Of a stretch of 64,000 bases of DNA, positions 15,839-25,035 are shown in pieces; within the stretch, counting starts at the first letter, position 1; every line of letters starts with the position of its first letter. Below the pieces are notes generated by a model, which saw only the letters and a list, made by a program, of their open reading frames with translations, did not search any database and was not told where the DNA came from. The stretch comes from Catalinimonas alkaloidigena (GTDB lineage: Bacteria > Bacteroidota > Bacteroidia > Cytophagales > Flexibacteraceae). Made by a program: the position numbers and the translations under genes. The DNA lies in the NCBI RefSeq assembly GCF_900100765.1, contig NZ_FNFO01000007.1, positions 124,001-188,000 of the forward strand. The letters are read 5' to 3'.

Positions 15839-18800
15839 ATGCAAAAACATGTACGTACTCAGGCGCTGTTTTGCCTGATGTGGATGCTCCTGATCGGCGT
15901 CGCCCTGCCCGCTTTCGGGCAAAGCGCGACCCTGCAGGGGACCGTGATTGACGACACCGGAGAGGGAATTCCCGGCGTCTCTGTTCTGGCGAAGGGAACG
16001 TCCGTAGGGACCATTACCGACGTATCGGGGAACTATACCCTTACCATCCCTAACCCGCAAGATGCCATTCTGGTGTTTTCGTTTGTGGGCTACACCACGC
16101 AGGAAGTGCCGGTGGGTTCGCAGACTACGATCAACGTAACGCTGGCCTCAGACATAAAGGCCCTCGAGGAGGTCGTGGTCGTAGGGTACGGCACGCAGAA
16201 AAAGGCCACCCTGACCGGCTCGATCGCCGAAGTAGAGGGGAAAGAAATCGTGAAAAGCCCGCAACCCAACCTGTCCAACGCGTTGGCGGGACGTTTTTCC
16301 GGCATCATTGCCAACAACCGCGGCGGAGAGCCGGGGTACGATGGTTCGAGCTACACGATCCGGGGATTGGCGACGACGGGCAATAACGACGTGCTGGTGG
16401 TGGTCGACGGCGTGCCGGGCCAGATCGGCGGGCTGGAGCGCCTGAATCCCAACGATATCGAGAGCATTACCATTCTGAAAGACGCCTCCGCCGCCATTTA
16501 CGGTTCGCGTGCGGCCAACGGGGTTATTCTGGTGACGACCAAAAAAGGAACGGCCGGCAAGCCGGTGATCAGCTACAGCTTCAACCAGGGCTTTTCGTCG
16601 CCGACGCGCCTGCCCAAAATGGCCGATGCCGCGACCTACGCGCAGATTCGCAACGAGATCGCCTATTACAACAACCCCGACGGGGGCATGAATCAGGTGT
16701 ACGACGAGAACGCCATTCAGCAGTTTGCGTCCGGTGCTGATCCGCTCAATTACCCCAATACTAACTGGCAGGACGCGACCCTCAAGCAGGTGGCGTTGCA
16801 AAATCAGCACAACCTTTCGGTCAACGGAGGCTCGGAAAACATCCGGTATTTTGTTTCGCTGGGCAAGCTATTTCAAGACGGACTTTACAAAAACGGCGCG
16901 ACGAAGTACAACCAGTACAGCGTTCGCTCGAACCTGGACGCCAACATTACGCCCAACCTGAACGTGGGGCTGTCGCTCTCGGGTCGCAAAGAAGATCGCC
17001 AGTACCCCATTGCCAGTGCGGGCGACATTTTCCGTTCCATCTACCGGGCTTACCCCACTGTGGCGGCTGTGTATCCCAACGGGCTGCCTTCGTCGGGCAT
17101 CGAAAACAGCAACCCCGTGTTGCTGGCGACCGACATAAGCGGCACGAACCAGAACCCGCGGTACGTGTTCAACGGCATTCTGAAGGCCAGCTATACGTTG
17201 CCGTTTGTGGAAGGACTATCGGTCGACGGCTTCTACTCGGTCGATCAGCTCGTCAACAAAACCAAAGCGTTCAGTACGCCTTACGTCGTGTATACCTACG
17301 CGTCCGGAACCGGTGCCTACAACCCGACCATCGTGGGGGGCAGCGACCAGAAGGCCACCCTGTCGGAAGAGTTCAACTCGCAGAACCAGACGGTCGCCAA
17401 CATCAAACTGAACTTCAACCGGCAACTGGGTAGCCACAACGTCAACGCCTTTGTGGGGTACGAACAGAGCGAGCGGCGGGAATCGACCTTCGGGGCGTCC
17501 CGCATTCACTTCCCTACGACGCAAACGCCGGAACTGTCGCAGGGGGGCGCTGCCGCCACCGACTACGACAACTGGGGCAGCAGCTACCATTACACCCGCA
17601 AGAGCTACATCAGCCGGATTGCCTACAACTTCAGCGAGAAATACCTGGCCGAAGTGCAAATGCGCGTCGATGGCTCGTCGACCTTCCCGAAGGGCAAGCA
17701 GTACGGCTTTTTCCCCTCGGTGTCGGCAGGTTGGCGCATTTCGGAAGAGTCCTGGTTCCAGAACAGCCTTCCGTTCATCAACAACCTGAAACTACGCGCC
17801 TCGTACGGTCAGCTCGGGAACGACAACGTCGGGCTGTTTCAGTACTACGACAACTACCAGTTTGCGAACCGTTACGTGATCGGCTCGGACGTCCACACGG
17901 GCATCGACCTGATCAAACTGGGCAACCCGGACATCACCTGGGAAGTAGCCCAAAAGACGGACATAGGTTTGAACGCGGTATTCCTCAAAAACTTTACGTT
18001 GGAACTGGTCTACTTCCAGCAGAAACGCTCGGACATCCTGACCACGCGCAACGCTTCCATTCCCGGTGTTTCGGGAATCGTAAACCCTTACAACGACGGC
18101 AGTGCGTCGTACGTCCCGCTGGTGCCGTCCGAGAACATCGGGAAGGTGAACAGCAACGGCGTGGAGGCAACGCTGGGCTACCAGCACACCGGCCCGGTTA
18201 GTTTCGGCATTACGGCCAACGGGACCTATGCCAAGAGCGAAATCGTATTCATCGACGAGGCGGCCGGCGCCCTGGATTACCAGCGGCAGACGGGCCAGCC
18301 ACTCAACACGTACCTGCTGTACCGCACAATCGGCATTTTCCGCACGGAAGACGACCTGAGCCGGTATCCGCACGTGCCGGGGGCCAAGGTGGGCGACCTG
18401 ATCTACGAAGATTACAACGGCGACGGAGAAATCAACGCCGACGACCAGGTGCGTTCCAAGTACGGCAACATTCCGCTGCTGACTTACGGCCTGACCCTGA
18501 ACGCCGGCTGGAAAAACTTCGACCTTTCGGCCGTCTTCGCCGGGCAGGGCATGGTGAGTCAGTACGTGCTGCCCGAATCCGGTACCATCGGCAACTATTA
18601 CAGCAGCTGGGCCGACAACCGCTGGAGCCCCTCCAACCCGGATGGTACGTATCCGCGGGTAGACGAACGTGCCTCGTCGGCCGTGAGCGGAGGGTTGTAT
18701 CAGAACGATTTCTGGCTGAACAACGCGTCGTTCCTGCGCCTGAAAACCGTGCAGTTGGGCTATAACGTCCCGACCACGGTGCTTACGCCGCTCAAAATCT

Positions 18801-18943
18801 CGTCGTTGCGGGTGTACGCCAGTGCCTTTAACCTCTTCACCATCACGCCGGTAAAAGACTACGATCCGGAAGGCAACAGCACCAGCGGGCAATTCTATCC
18901 CCAACAGCGGATTCTCAACCTGGGCGTCAACGTCAGTTTCTAA
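15839..18943 (+). CDS. SusC/RagA-family TonB-linked outer-membrane transporter
   Basis: Imports oligosaccharides across the outer membrane, energised by TonB, as a pair with the SusD lipoprotein encoded next. 1034 residues from the ATG at 15839, chosen because the signal peptide (MQKHVRTQALFCLMWMLLIG, ending at PAFGQ) begins here; the upstream in-frame extension is not peptide-like. Domains: carboxypeptidase-regulatory-like domain (TLQGTVIDDTGEGIPGVSV), the TonB-box/plug junction (EEVVVVGYGTQKKATLTGSI), the plug motif GSRAANGVILVTTKKG, then a long beta-barrel ending in GVNVSF. susD starts 19 bp after its stop, so the two are one operon. Confidence 0.96.
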   Translation: MQKHVRTQALFCLMWMLLIGVALPAFGQSATLQGTVIDDTGEGIPGVSVLAKGTSVGTITDVSGNYTLTIPNPQDAILVFSFVGYTTQEVPVGSQTTINVTLASDIKALEEVVVVGYGTQKKATLTGSIAEVEGKEIVKSPQPNLSNALAGRFSGIIANNRGGEPGYDGSSYTIRGLATTGNNDVLVVVDGVPGQIGGLERLNPNDIESITILKDASAAIYGSRAANGVILVTTKKGTAGKPVISYSFNQGFSSPTRLPKMADAATYAQIRNEIAYYNNPDGGMNQVYDENAIQQFASGADPLNYPNTNWQDATLKQVALQNQHNLSVNGGSENIRYFVSLGKLFQDGLYKNGATKYNQYSVRSNLDANITPNLNVGLSLSGRKEDRQYPIASAGDIFRSIYRAYPTVAAVYPNGLPSSGIENSNPVLLATDISGTNQNPRYVFNGILKASYTLPFVEGLSVDGFYSVDQLVNKTKAFSTPYVVYTYASGTGAYNPTIVGGSDQKATLSEEFNSQNQTVANIKLNFNRQLGSHNVNAFVGYEQSERRESTFGASRIHFPTTQTPELSQGGAAATDYDNWGSSYHYTRKSYISRIAYNFSEKYLAEVQMRVDGSSTFPKGKQYGFFPSVSAGWRISEESWFQNSLPFINNLKLRASYGQLGNDNVGLFQYYDNYQFANRYVIGSDVHTGIDLIKLGNPDITWEVAQKTDIGLNAVFLKNFTLELVYFQQKRSDILTTRNASIPGVSGIVNPYNDGSASYVPLVPSENIGKVNSNGVEATLGYQHTGPVSFGITANGTYAKSEIVFIDEAAGALDYQRQTGQPLNTYLLYRTIGIFRTEDDLSRYPHVPGAKVGDLIYEDYNGDGEINADDQVRSKYGNIPLLTYGLTLNAGWKNFDLSAVFAGQGMVSQYVLPESGTIGNYYSSWADNRWSPSNPDGTYPRVDERASSAVSGGLYQNDFWLNNASFLRLKTVQLGYNVPTTVLTPLKISSLRVYASAFNLFTITPVKDYDPEGNSTSGQFYPQQRILNLGVNVSF

Positions 18944-18961
18944 ATTCCGACTTCCCCGAAC

Positions 18962-20662
18962 ATGAAAAAATATACATTCCCCCTTACCCTGATTACCCTG
19001 CTGGGCACCTTCCTGGGGATGGTCTCGTCCTGCCAGGAAGATTTCCTCGACGTGGTGCCGACCGACCGGGTGTCCGATGCGTCCATTCTGTCCGATTCGG
19101 TTCTGTTCGAAGCGTTTGTGATCAACCGCTATCTGGGCGTACGGCTCGCCAACAAAGAAGGCGACGGCAACGTGCCCGGCTTTGGTCGTGGGTTCGAATA
19201 CGCCCTGTGGAGTTCGCTGACCGACGAGTCGATCTACAACAACGACGATAATACCTGGCTGGTCCAGCAAGGCCAACTGGCCCCGGAAAACACAGGCATT
19301 GCCGGGACCCTGTGGGGCCGTAGTTACCGGAGCATCCGGGAGTGCAACTACGCCCTGGCCCACATCGGCGAAGTGGAGATGAGCGCGGGCCACAAAGCGC
19401 TGCTGACGGCCGAGCTGAAATTTATCCGTGCGTTTCGGTACCAGGACCTGATCCGGAACTACGGCGAAGTGGTGTTGGTCGGCGATCAGGTAACGGAGCT
19501 GGGCGACGATTTCTCCTCGCCCGAACTGTTTGTGCGCTCTTCCATCGAAGAGGGCATCACCTACGCCGTGGGGCAACTCGAAGAGGCGGCCGCCGTGCTT
19601 CCCGTCGCGAACGACGGAAGCTGGGAGGTAGGGCGGGCCACCAAAGGCGCGGCCCTGGCGCTGCGCTCTCGCCTGCTGTTGTATGCGGCCAGCCCGCTTT
19701 ACACCGGCGGCACGGACGAGCCGGCCAAGTGGCAGAAGGCCGCGCAGGCCGCCCAGGACGTAATGAACCTCGGGATCTACACGCTCTATCAGGCCGGGTA
19801 CGGCAACCTGTTTCTGGACGTCCGCAACAACGAGGAGGTCATCTTCGCCCGTTACTATAATCTGAACGCGCTGCACACCGCACTGGAAATTGCCAACGGC
19901 CCGAACGGCTACGACGGCTGGGGGGGTAACGTTCCGCTGCAAAATCTGGTCGACGACTACGAGATGATGGACGGCACGCCGTTCGACTGGAGCGACCCGA
20001 CGATGAGCGACGATCCGTACGCCAACCGCGATCCGCGGTTCTACGAAACCATCCTCTACAACGGCGCGCCTTACCGCAACCGTCAGGTGGAAACCTTCCT
20101 GCCGGGCGGCCGCGACAGCAAAGACGGCCCGTCGAACTGGAACACGTCGAAAACCGGCTACTACCTGCGGAAATTTGTCGACCCGAACCTGCCGATCCAG
20201 AACCCCTGGGGCATTGCCGGGACGCAGGACTGGATTTACTTCCGGTATGCGGAAATTCTGCTGAGCTATGCCGAAGCGCAAAACGAAGCCGTAGGCCCCG
20301 ACGCCAGCGTCTACGAAGCCGTGAACGCCATCCGCACCCGTCCGGGCGTCGAAATGCCGGCCTTGCCCGCAGGGCTGTCGAAAGAAGAAATGCGGGAGCG
20401 CATCCGGCACGAACGGCGGATCGAACTGGCCTTCGAAGAGCACCGCTTCTACGACGTGCGTCGCTGGAAGATTGCCGAAACTACCGAAAACGTGCCTGCC
20501 TACGGCATCGAAATTACCAAGTCGGATAACGGGAGTCTGTCGTTCCAGCGGAAAGTAGCGTTGGAAGGCCGAAGCTTCTCCGAAAAGCACTACTGGCTGC
20601 CGATTCCCCGGGCCGAAATTCAGGCGACTAACAATCAGTTGGAGCAGAATCCCGGCTACTAG
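18962..20662 (+). CDS. SusD/RagB-family nutrient-binding lipoprotein
   Basis: Surface lipoprotein that lids the SusC barrel and binds the glycan. 566 residues. The lipobox region GMVSSCQEDFLDVVPTD has its acylated Cys at about residue 24 and the DFLD-x-x-P start typical of mature SusD proteins. Central TPR-like helices are followed by the SusD signature near the end (ERIRHERRIELAFEEHRFYDV, then RRWK). It ends LPIPRAEIQATNNQLEQNPGY, the standard SusD C-terminus. It is co-transcribed with susC, with a terminator-like hairpin just downstream. Ligand not deducible from sequence alone. Confidence 0.96.
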   Translation: MKKYTFPLTLITLLGTFLGMVSSCQEDFLDVVPTDRVSDASILSDSVLFEAFVINRYLGVRLANKEGDGNVPGFGRGFEYALWSSLTDESIYNNDDNTWLVQQGQLAPENTGIAGTLWGRSYRSIRECNYALAHIGEVEMSAGHKALLTAELKFIRAFRYQDLIRNYGEVVLVGDQVTELGDDFSSPELFVRSSIEEGITYAVGQLEEAAAVLPVANDGSWEVGRATKGAALALRSRLLLYAASPLYTGGTDEPAKWQKAAQAAQDVMNLGIYTLYQAGYGNLFLDVRNNEEVIFARYYNLNALHTALEIANGPNGYDGWGGNVPLQNLVDDYEMMDGTPFDWSDPTMSDDPYANRDPRFYETILYNGAPYRNRQVETFLPGGRDSKDGPSNWNTSKTGYYLRKFVDPNLPIQNPWGIAGTQDWIYFRYAEILLSYAEAQNEAVGPDASVYEAVNAIRTRPGVEMPALPAGLSKEEMRERIRHERRIELAFEEHRFYDVRRWKIAETTENVPAYGIEITKSDNGSLSFQRKVALEGRSFSEKHYWLPIPRAEIQATNNQLEQNPGY

Positions 20663-20675
20663 CCGACCGCGACTG

Positions 20676-20709
20676 AAAAGCGTTCGCCCGACGAACGCGG
20701 GCGCTTTTT
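20676..20709 (+). terminator. terminator or attenuator after susCD
   Basis: Hairpin AAAGCG..CCCG-ACGAA-CGCGGGCGC with a T run (GCGCTTTTTC), 14 bp after the susD stop. It could end the susCD transcript or lower expression of the glycosidase genes that follow. Confidence 0.7.
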
Positions 20710-20844
20710 CGCATGCTGGAAGAGCAATGCAATGTTGTTTGAGTGATGCCCGGGGGGCACATCAGGGCCTCCCCGGGTACTTCTTCCACTTTTTTCGTAA
20801 CGAAATGCTTGGTGCGTACTCGCCTGCGCACAGCACCTCACGCC

Positions 20845-22404
20845 ATGCACACCAACTTCCTTTTGTCCCTCATCGGTTGTGGTCTGGCCCTGGCGCTGGC
20901 AAGCTGCCAGCCTCCGCCCGACCAGACCCCGACCGAGCGCTCCGGCGCTCGCGAAATCACCGTTACCGTCGATGCCGCCCAAACCTACCAGACGCTCGAA
21001 AACTTTGGCGCTTCCGATGCCTGGGCCTGCCAGTTTGTAGGGCAATGGCCCGAGGCGACCAAAACCCTTCTCGCCGACCGGCTGTTCAGCCTGGATACCA
21101 ACGCGCAGGGACAGCCGCAGGGCATCGGGTTGTCGTTGTGGCGGTTCAACATCGGGGCGGGCAGTGCCGAACAGGGGGCGGAGAGCGGCATCGGTGACGA
21201 GTGGCGTCGGGCCGCGTCGTTCCTGCAGCCGGACGGGACATACGACTGGAGCCGACAGGCCGGGCAGCAGTGGTTTTTGCAGGCTGCGCAGCAGCGCGGC
21301 GTCGAGCAATTTCTGGCCTTTGCCAACAGCCCGCACGTGACGATGACCCGCAATCGCAAAGCGTATTCGTCTGACGGTCTTTCCAACCTGGCCCCCGACC
21401 GCTACGAGGACTTCGCCGCGTACCTGACCACCGTCGTACAGGGCGTCCGGCAGCAAACGGGCATCGACTTTCAATACCTGAGCCCGGTCAACGAGCCGCA
21501 GTGGGACTGGAAAGACGGCGGGCAGGAGGGAAGTCCGTACACCAATGCCGAGATTGCCCAACTGGTCCGTACCCTGAACCGGCATCTGGAACAGGCCGGC
21601 GAATCGGTCAAGATCGACGTCGCGGAGGCCGGCAAAATCAACTACCTCTACGAAACGGACGACAAACCCCAGCGCGGAGAACAGATCGCCGCCTTCTTCA
21701 GCCCCGGCTCCGACGACTACATCGGCGACCTTTCGCACGTTAGCCCTACCATTTCGGCACACAGCTACTTCACGACCTCGCCCGCCGGTCAGGCCGCTTC
21801 CATGCGGCAGCAAGTGGCCCGGGCCATCGAGGCATCGGCCACACCATTGCACTACTGGATGTCCGAATACTGCATTCTGGGCGACAACGCAGGCGAGATT
21901 GACGGAAACGGACGCGACCTGGGCATGCCCGCGGCGCTCTACCTGGCGCGGGTGATGCACAACGATCTGGTGATGGCGCAGGCGTCGGCCTGGCACTGGT
22001 GGCTGGCCATTTCGCCCTACGATTATAAAGACGGCCTTCTGTACGTTTCCAAAACCAAGGAAGGCGGGAGCTACCACGAAAGCAAAATGCTCTGGGCCAT
22101 GGGCAATTACAGTCGGTTTGTGCGTCCCGGCGCGGTTCGGGTGGCGGCCAGCAGCAGCGACGGGGCGGTCCTCGTGTCTTCGTTCGTGCATCCCGAGCAA
22201 CAACAGTCGGTGACCGTGGTGATCAATCCCGGTGCCGACACGCTGAGCCTGACGCTGGACTTCAAAAACGCGGACGTGCAACGGGTGCGGCCCTACATCA
22301 CCGACGCAACCCAAAGCCTGCACCCCGCCGACGGGTACGACGCTCGCCAACCCCTTATTCTTCTGCCGCGCTCGGTCACGAGCCTGGTGGGCACACTTCG
22401 CTGA
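20845..22404 (+). CDS. glycoside hydrolase family 30 lipoprotein
   Basis: Retaining endo- or exo-glycosidase on the outside of the cell or in the periplasm. 519 residues from the ATG at 20845, which starts a lipoprotein signal (MHTNFLLSLIGCGLALALAS followed by Cys). The TIM barrel shows the GH30 acid/base in YLSPVNEPQWDWKD (Glu217) and the nucleophile in YWMSEYCILG (Glu341). The C-terminal beta-sandwich (VAASSSDGAVLVSSFVHPE onwards) is also typical of GH30. Sequence style is close to the bacterial GH30 group with beta-1,6-galactanases, but the subfamily cannot be fixed by eye. It lies between susD and a GH2 gene in the same orientation. Confidence 0.88.
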   Translation: MHTNFLLSLIGCGLALALASCQPPPDQTPTERSGAREITVTVDAAQTYQTLENFGASDAWACQFVGQWPEATKTLLADRLFSLDTNAQGQPQGIGLSLWRFNIGAGSAEQGAESGIGDEWRRAASFLQPDGTYDWSRQAGQQWFLQAAQQRGVEQFLAFANSPHVTMTRNRKAYSSDGLSNLAPDRYEDFAAYLTTVVQGVRQQTGIDFQYLSPVNEPQWDWKDGGQEGSPYTNAEIAQLVRTLNRHLEQAGESVKIDVAEAGKINYLYETDDKPQRGEQIAAFFSPGSDDYIGDLSHVSPTISAHSYFTTSPAGQAASMRQQVARAIEASATPLHYWMSEYCILGDNAGEIDGNGRDLGMPAALYLARVMHNDLVMAQASAWHWWLAISPYDYKDGLLYVSKTKEGGSYHESKMLWAMGNYSRFVRPGAVRVAASSSDGAVLVSSFVHPEQQQSVTVVINPGADTLSLTLDFKNADVQRVRPYITDATQSLHPADGYDARQPLILLPRSVTSLVGTLR

Positions 22405-22450
22405 CAACGGCCTGATGTTTCTTCACCTCCAACGTTTGATCACTTTTTCT

Positions 22451-24883
22451 ATGATGATGCTTCGCTCTGTCCTGCTTTGTTTCCTCTTCCTTCTGACCAC
22501 CCGTGGCCTGCACGCCCAGGATTTTGGGACGTCGACTTCCCTGCACCAGTGGTTTTTTCACCTGGGCGATGTGCCGAACGGAGAAAAGCCCGACCTCGAT
22601 TATAGCGGTTGGGAGGCGGTCAGGGTGCCGCACGACTGGTCCGTGGCGCAATTTGCCAGCCCCGACAACGCCAGCTGCACCGGCTACCTGCCGGGCGGCA
22701 TTGGCTGGTACCGCACTTCCCTCGACCTGCCGGTCACCAAAAACGCCAAACGGTATTACCTCTATTTTGAAGGCGTCTACAAAAACAGCGAAGTGTGGGT
22801 GAACGGCCAGTGGGTGGGCAAACGGCCCAACGGCTACGTCTCGTTTCTCTACGACATTACGCCCTACGTTCAACCCGGGGGGGGCAACACAGTAGCCGTC
22901 AAGGTCGACCACAGCGACGATGCCGATTCGCGCTGGTACACGGGCTCGGGCCTCTACCGCGAAGTGCATCTGGTCACCGCCGATCCGCTTCATCTGGCAC
23001 TTTGGGGTGTGCACTATGCCGCTACGCTGGGAAAAGGCCCGTCGGCCCGCCTTCAGGCGCAGGCGCGCTTCCAGAACGAGACGGAGCAGGCAACCACCGT
23101 GCAGGTAAAGCACGAATTGCTCGACCAGGACGGAAACGTAGTGGCGGTGACCGAAACGCGGCAGAAAGTCGCGCCGGGAGCGGCGGCCGAAACGAGCCAG
23201 ACGCTCAAGGTGGCGCGGGTGAAACGCTGGAAGCTGGAGGCTCCTTACCTCTACTCCCTCCGCACGACCCTCTCCGCACACGGTGCCGTTACCGACCAGA
23301 GCGAAGTGCCGGTCGGGTTCCGGTCGCTGACGTTCGACGCCGACCGCGGCTTTGCCCTCAACGACGAATGGATGAAGATCAAGGGCGTCTGCCTGCACCA
23401 CGATGCGGGTGTGCTGGGAGCGGCGGTGCCGCGCGAAGTGTGGAAGGCGCGCCTCTTGAAACTAAAAGAAATCGGGGTGAACAGCATTCGGATGAGCCAT
23501 AATCCGCAGGCCACCGACCTGTACGACCTGTGCGACGAACTGGGCATGCTGGTGATGGACGAAGCGTTCGACGAATGGGAATACCCGAAAAAGAAGTGGA
23601 TCAAAGGGTGGAATGTCGGGAAACCGGGCTTCCAGGGCATCGCGGAGAACTTCGAGGCGTGGGGCAAGCAAGACCTGGCGGCGATGGTGTACCGGGATCG
23701 TAACCATCCTTCCGTTATTCTGTGGTCCATCGGCAACGAAGTCGATTATCCCAACGACCCGTACAGCCATCCGATTCTGGACTCGGTCGGCATCGGCCAG
23801 CAGCACACCACCGGATATTTGCCCGATCAGCCTCCGGCCGAACGACTGGGCACCATCGCGCAGGAACTGGCCGCGGTGGTCCGTTCCATCGATACGACGC
23901 GGCCCGTCACGGCTGCCCTGGCAGGCGCGGTGATGTCGAACGAAACGGCGTATCCGGCCGCGTTGGATGTGGTCGGGTACAACTATACCGAAAGTCGCTA
24001 CGAACTGGACCACCAGCGCTATCCGAAGCGGGTGCTGTACGGGAGCGAAACCCGCCACGACCTGCAGGCCTGGCAGGCGGTCAAAAACCATGACTTCATC
24101 TTCGGACAGTTCATCTGGACCGGGTTCGACTACCTGGGCGAGGCGGGGCCCTGGCCTTCGCGGGGATTTGTGACCGGCATGGTCAGTCAGGCTAACCAGA
24201 TCAAGCCCAGGGGGTATTTTCGCCAGGCCCTGTGGTCCGACCAACCCATGGTCTACGTGGGCACGTATCCGGTGCCCCAGCGGCGAAAGTCGTACCTCTC
24301 GATCGATGCGCCACACCTGTGGAACTACCCGGACGACACCCTGATTCGGGTGGTGGCCTACACCAACGGCGACGAAGCCGAACTGCTGCTCAACGGCACG
24401 GTCGTAGGCGCGCGCAAACCGCAAGATCCGCAGACCGCCATCATCGCGTGGGACATCCCTTTCGCGCCCGGCACGCTCAGCGTGGTGGCCTACCGGGCGG
24501 GCAAGCCCATCGCTACAGACGAGGTGGTCACCTCAGGACGGCCGACGCGGCTCGTGGCTTCTCGTGAAGGCGACGCCCCGGCGCACGCCGACGACGTGGT
24601 GCTGGTGCAGGTCGAAGTACAAGACGAGGCTGGTCGCCTGGCCTCGCTGGCCGATAACCGGATTACGTGCGAGGTTGCGGGTCCGGGGCAATTGCTGGGC
24701 CTGGAAAGCGGTACGGCCTTCGCCAACGAAAACTTCAATTCCAACCAATTGCGGTGCGTCGACGGAAAGCTGCTGGCCTACGTTCGCGCTACGGGGCAGC
24801 AAGGCACAATTCAGCTTACCTTTACCGCGCCCTACCTGGAGAAAGCCGTAGTGACCATCCCCGTCGGGACCGCGGTACGGTGA
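22451..24883 (+). CDS. glycoside hydrolase family 2 enzyme (beta-galactosidase-like)
   Basis: Exo-acting beta-glycosidase, probably periplasmic. 810 residues from the ATG at 22451, chosen because a clean signal peptide starts here (MMMLRSVLLCFLFLLTTRG, ending at LHAQ); an ATG at 22415 is in frame. Order: GH2 sugar-binding domain (HDWSVAQF, GGIGWYRTSL), immunoglobulin-like domain, TIM barrel with acid/base Glu430 in LWSIGNEVDYP and nucleophile Glu533 in YGSETRHDLQ, and a C-terminal extension of DUF4982 type with further Ig-like domains. The substrate (galactoside, glucuronide or other) is not certain. It starts 46 bp after the GH30 stop, probably the same transcript. Confidence 0.92.
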   Translation: MMMLRSVLLCFLFLLTTRGLHAQDFGTSTSLHQWFFHLGDVPNGEKPDLDYSGWEAVRVPHDWSVAQFASPDNASCTGYLPGGIGWYRTSLDLPVTKNAKRYYLYFEGVYKNSEVWVNGQWVGKRPNGYVSFLYDITPYVQPGGGNTVAVKVDHSDDADSRWYTGSGLYREVHLVTADPLHLALWGVHYAATLGKGPSARLQAQARFQNETEQATTVQVKHELLDQDGNVVAVTETRQKVAPGAAAETSQTLKVARVKRWKLEAPYLYSLRTTLSAHGAVTDQSEVPVGFRSLTFDADRGFALNDEWMKIKGVCLHHDAGVLGAAVPREVWKARLLKLKEIGVNSIRMSHNPQATDLYDLCDELGMLVMDEAFDEWEYPKKKWIKGWNVGKPGFQGIAENFEAWGKQDLAAMVYRDRNHPSVILWSIGNEVDYPNDPYSHPILDSVGIGQQHTTGYLPDQPPAERLGTIAQELAAVVRSIDTTRPVTAALAGAVMSNETAYPAALDVVGYNYTESRYELDHQRYPKRVLYGSETRHDLQAWQAVKNHDFIFGQFIWTGFDYLGEAGPWPSRGFVTGMVSQANQIKPRGYFRQALWSDQPMVYVGTYPVPQRRKSYLSIDAPHLWNYPDDTLIRVVAYTNGDEAELLLNGTVVGARKPQDPQTAIIAWDIPFAPGTLSVVAYRAGKPIATDEVVTSGRPTRLVASREGDAPAHADDVVLVQVEVQDEAGRLASLADNRITCEVAGPGQLLGLESGTAFANENFNSNQLRCVDGKLLAYVRATGQQGTIQLTFTAPYLEKAVVTIPVGTAVR

Positions 24884-25035
24884 GGCCGCTGGGTCCGCCC
24901 AAAGCCGTTGCCTGAAGTCCCTGGCGTTAGAAACGAGAGAAACGACTAACTTAGGTAGGCGATTGTTCCGGGCGCCGGGGGAACCTGTACCAGGGATTTT
25001 TGTAGTGGCACGATGACGTTTTGACCCTCCACCTT

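Noticed and set aside
17792-20590. 932-residue open frame on the minus strand across susC-susD
   Set aside because: Antisense shadow of two certain genes. Its translation is Val/Gly/Arg-rich low-complexity sequence.
20659-22407. 582-residue minus-strand frame opposite the GH30 gene
   Set aside because: Antisense shadow; GH30 catalytic motifs are clear on the plus strand.
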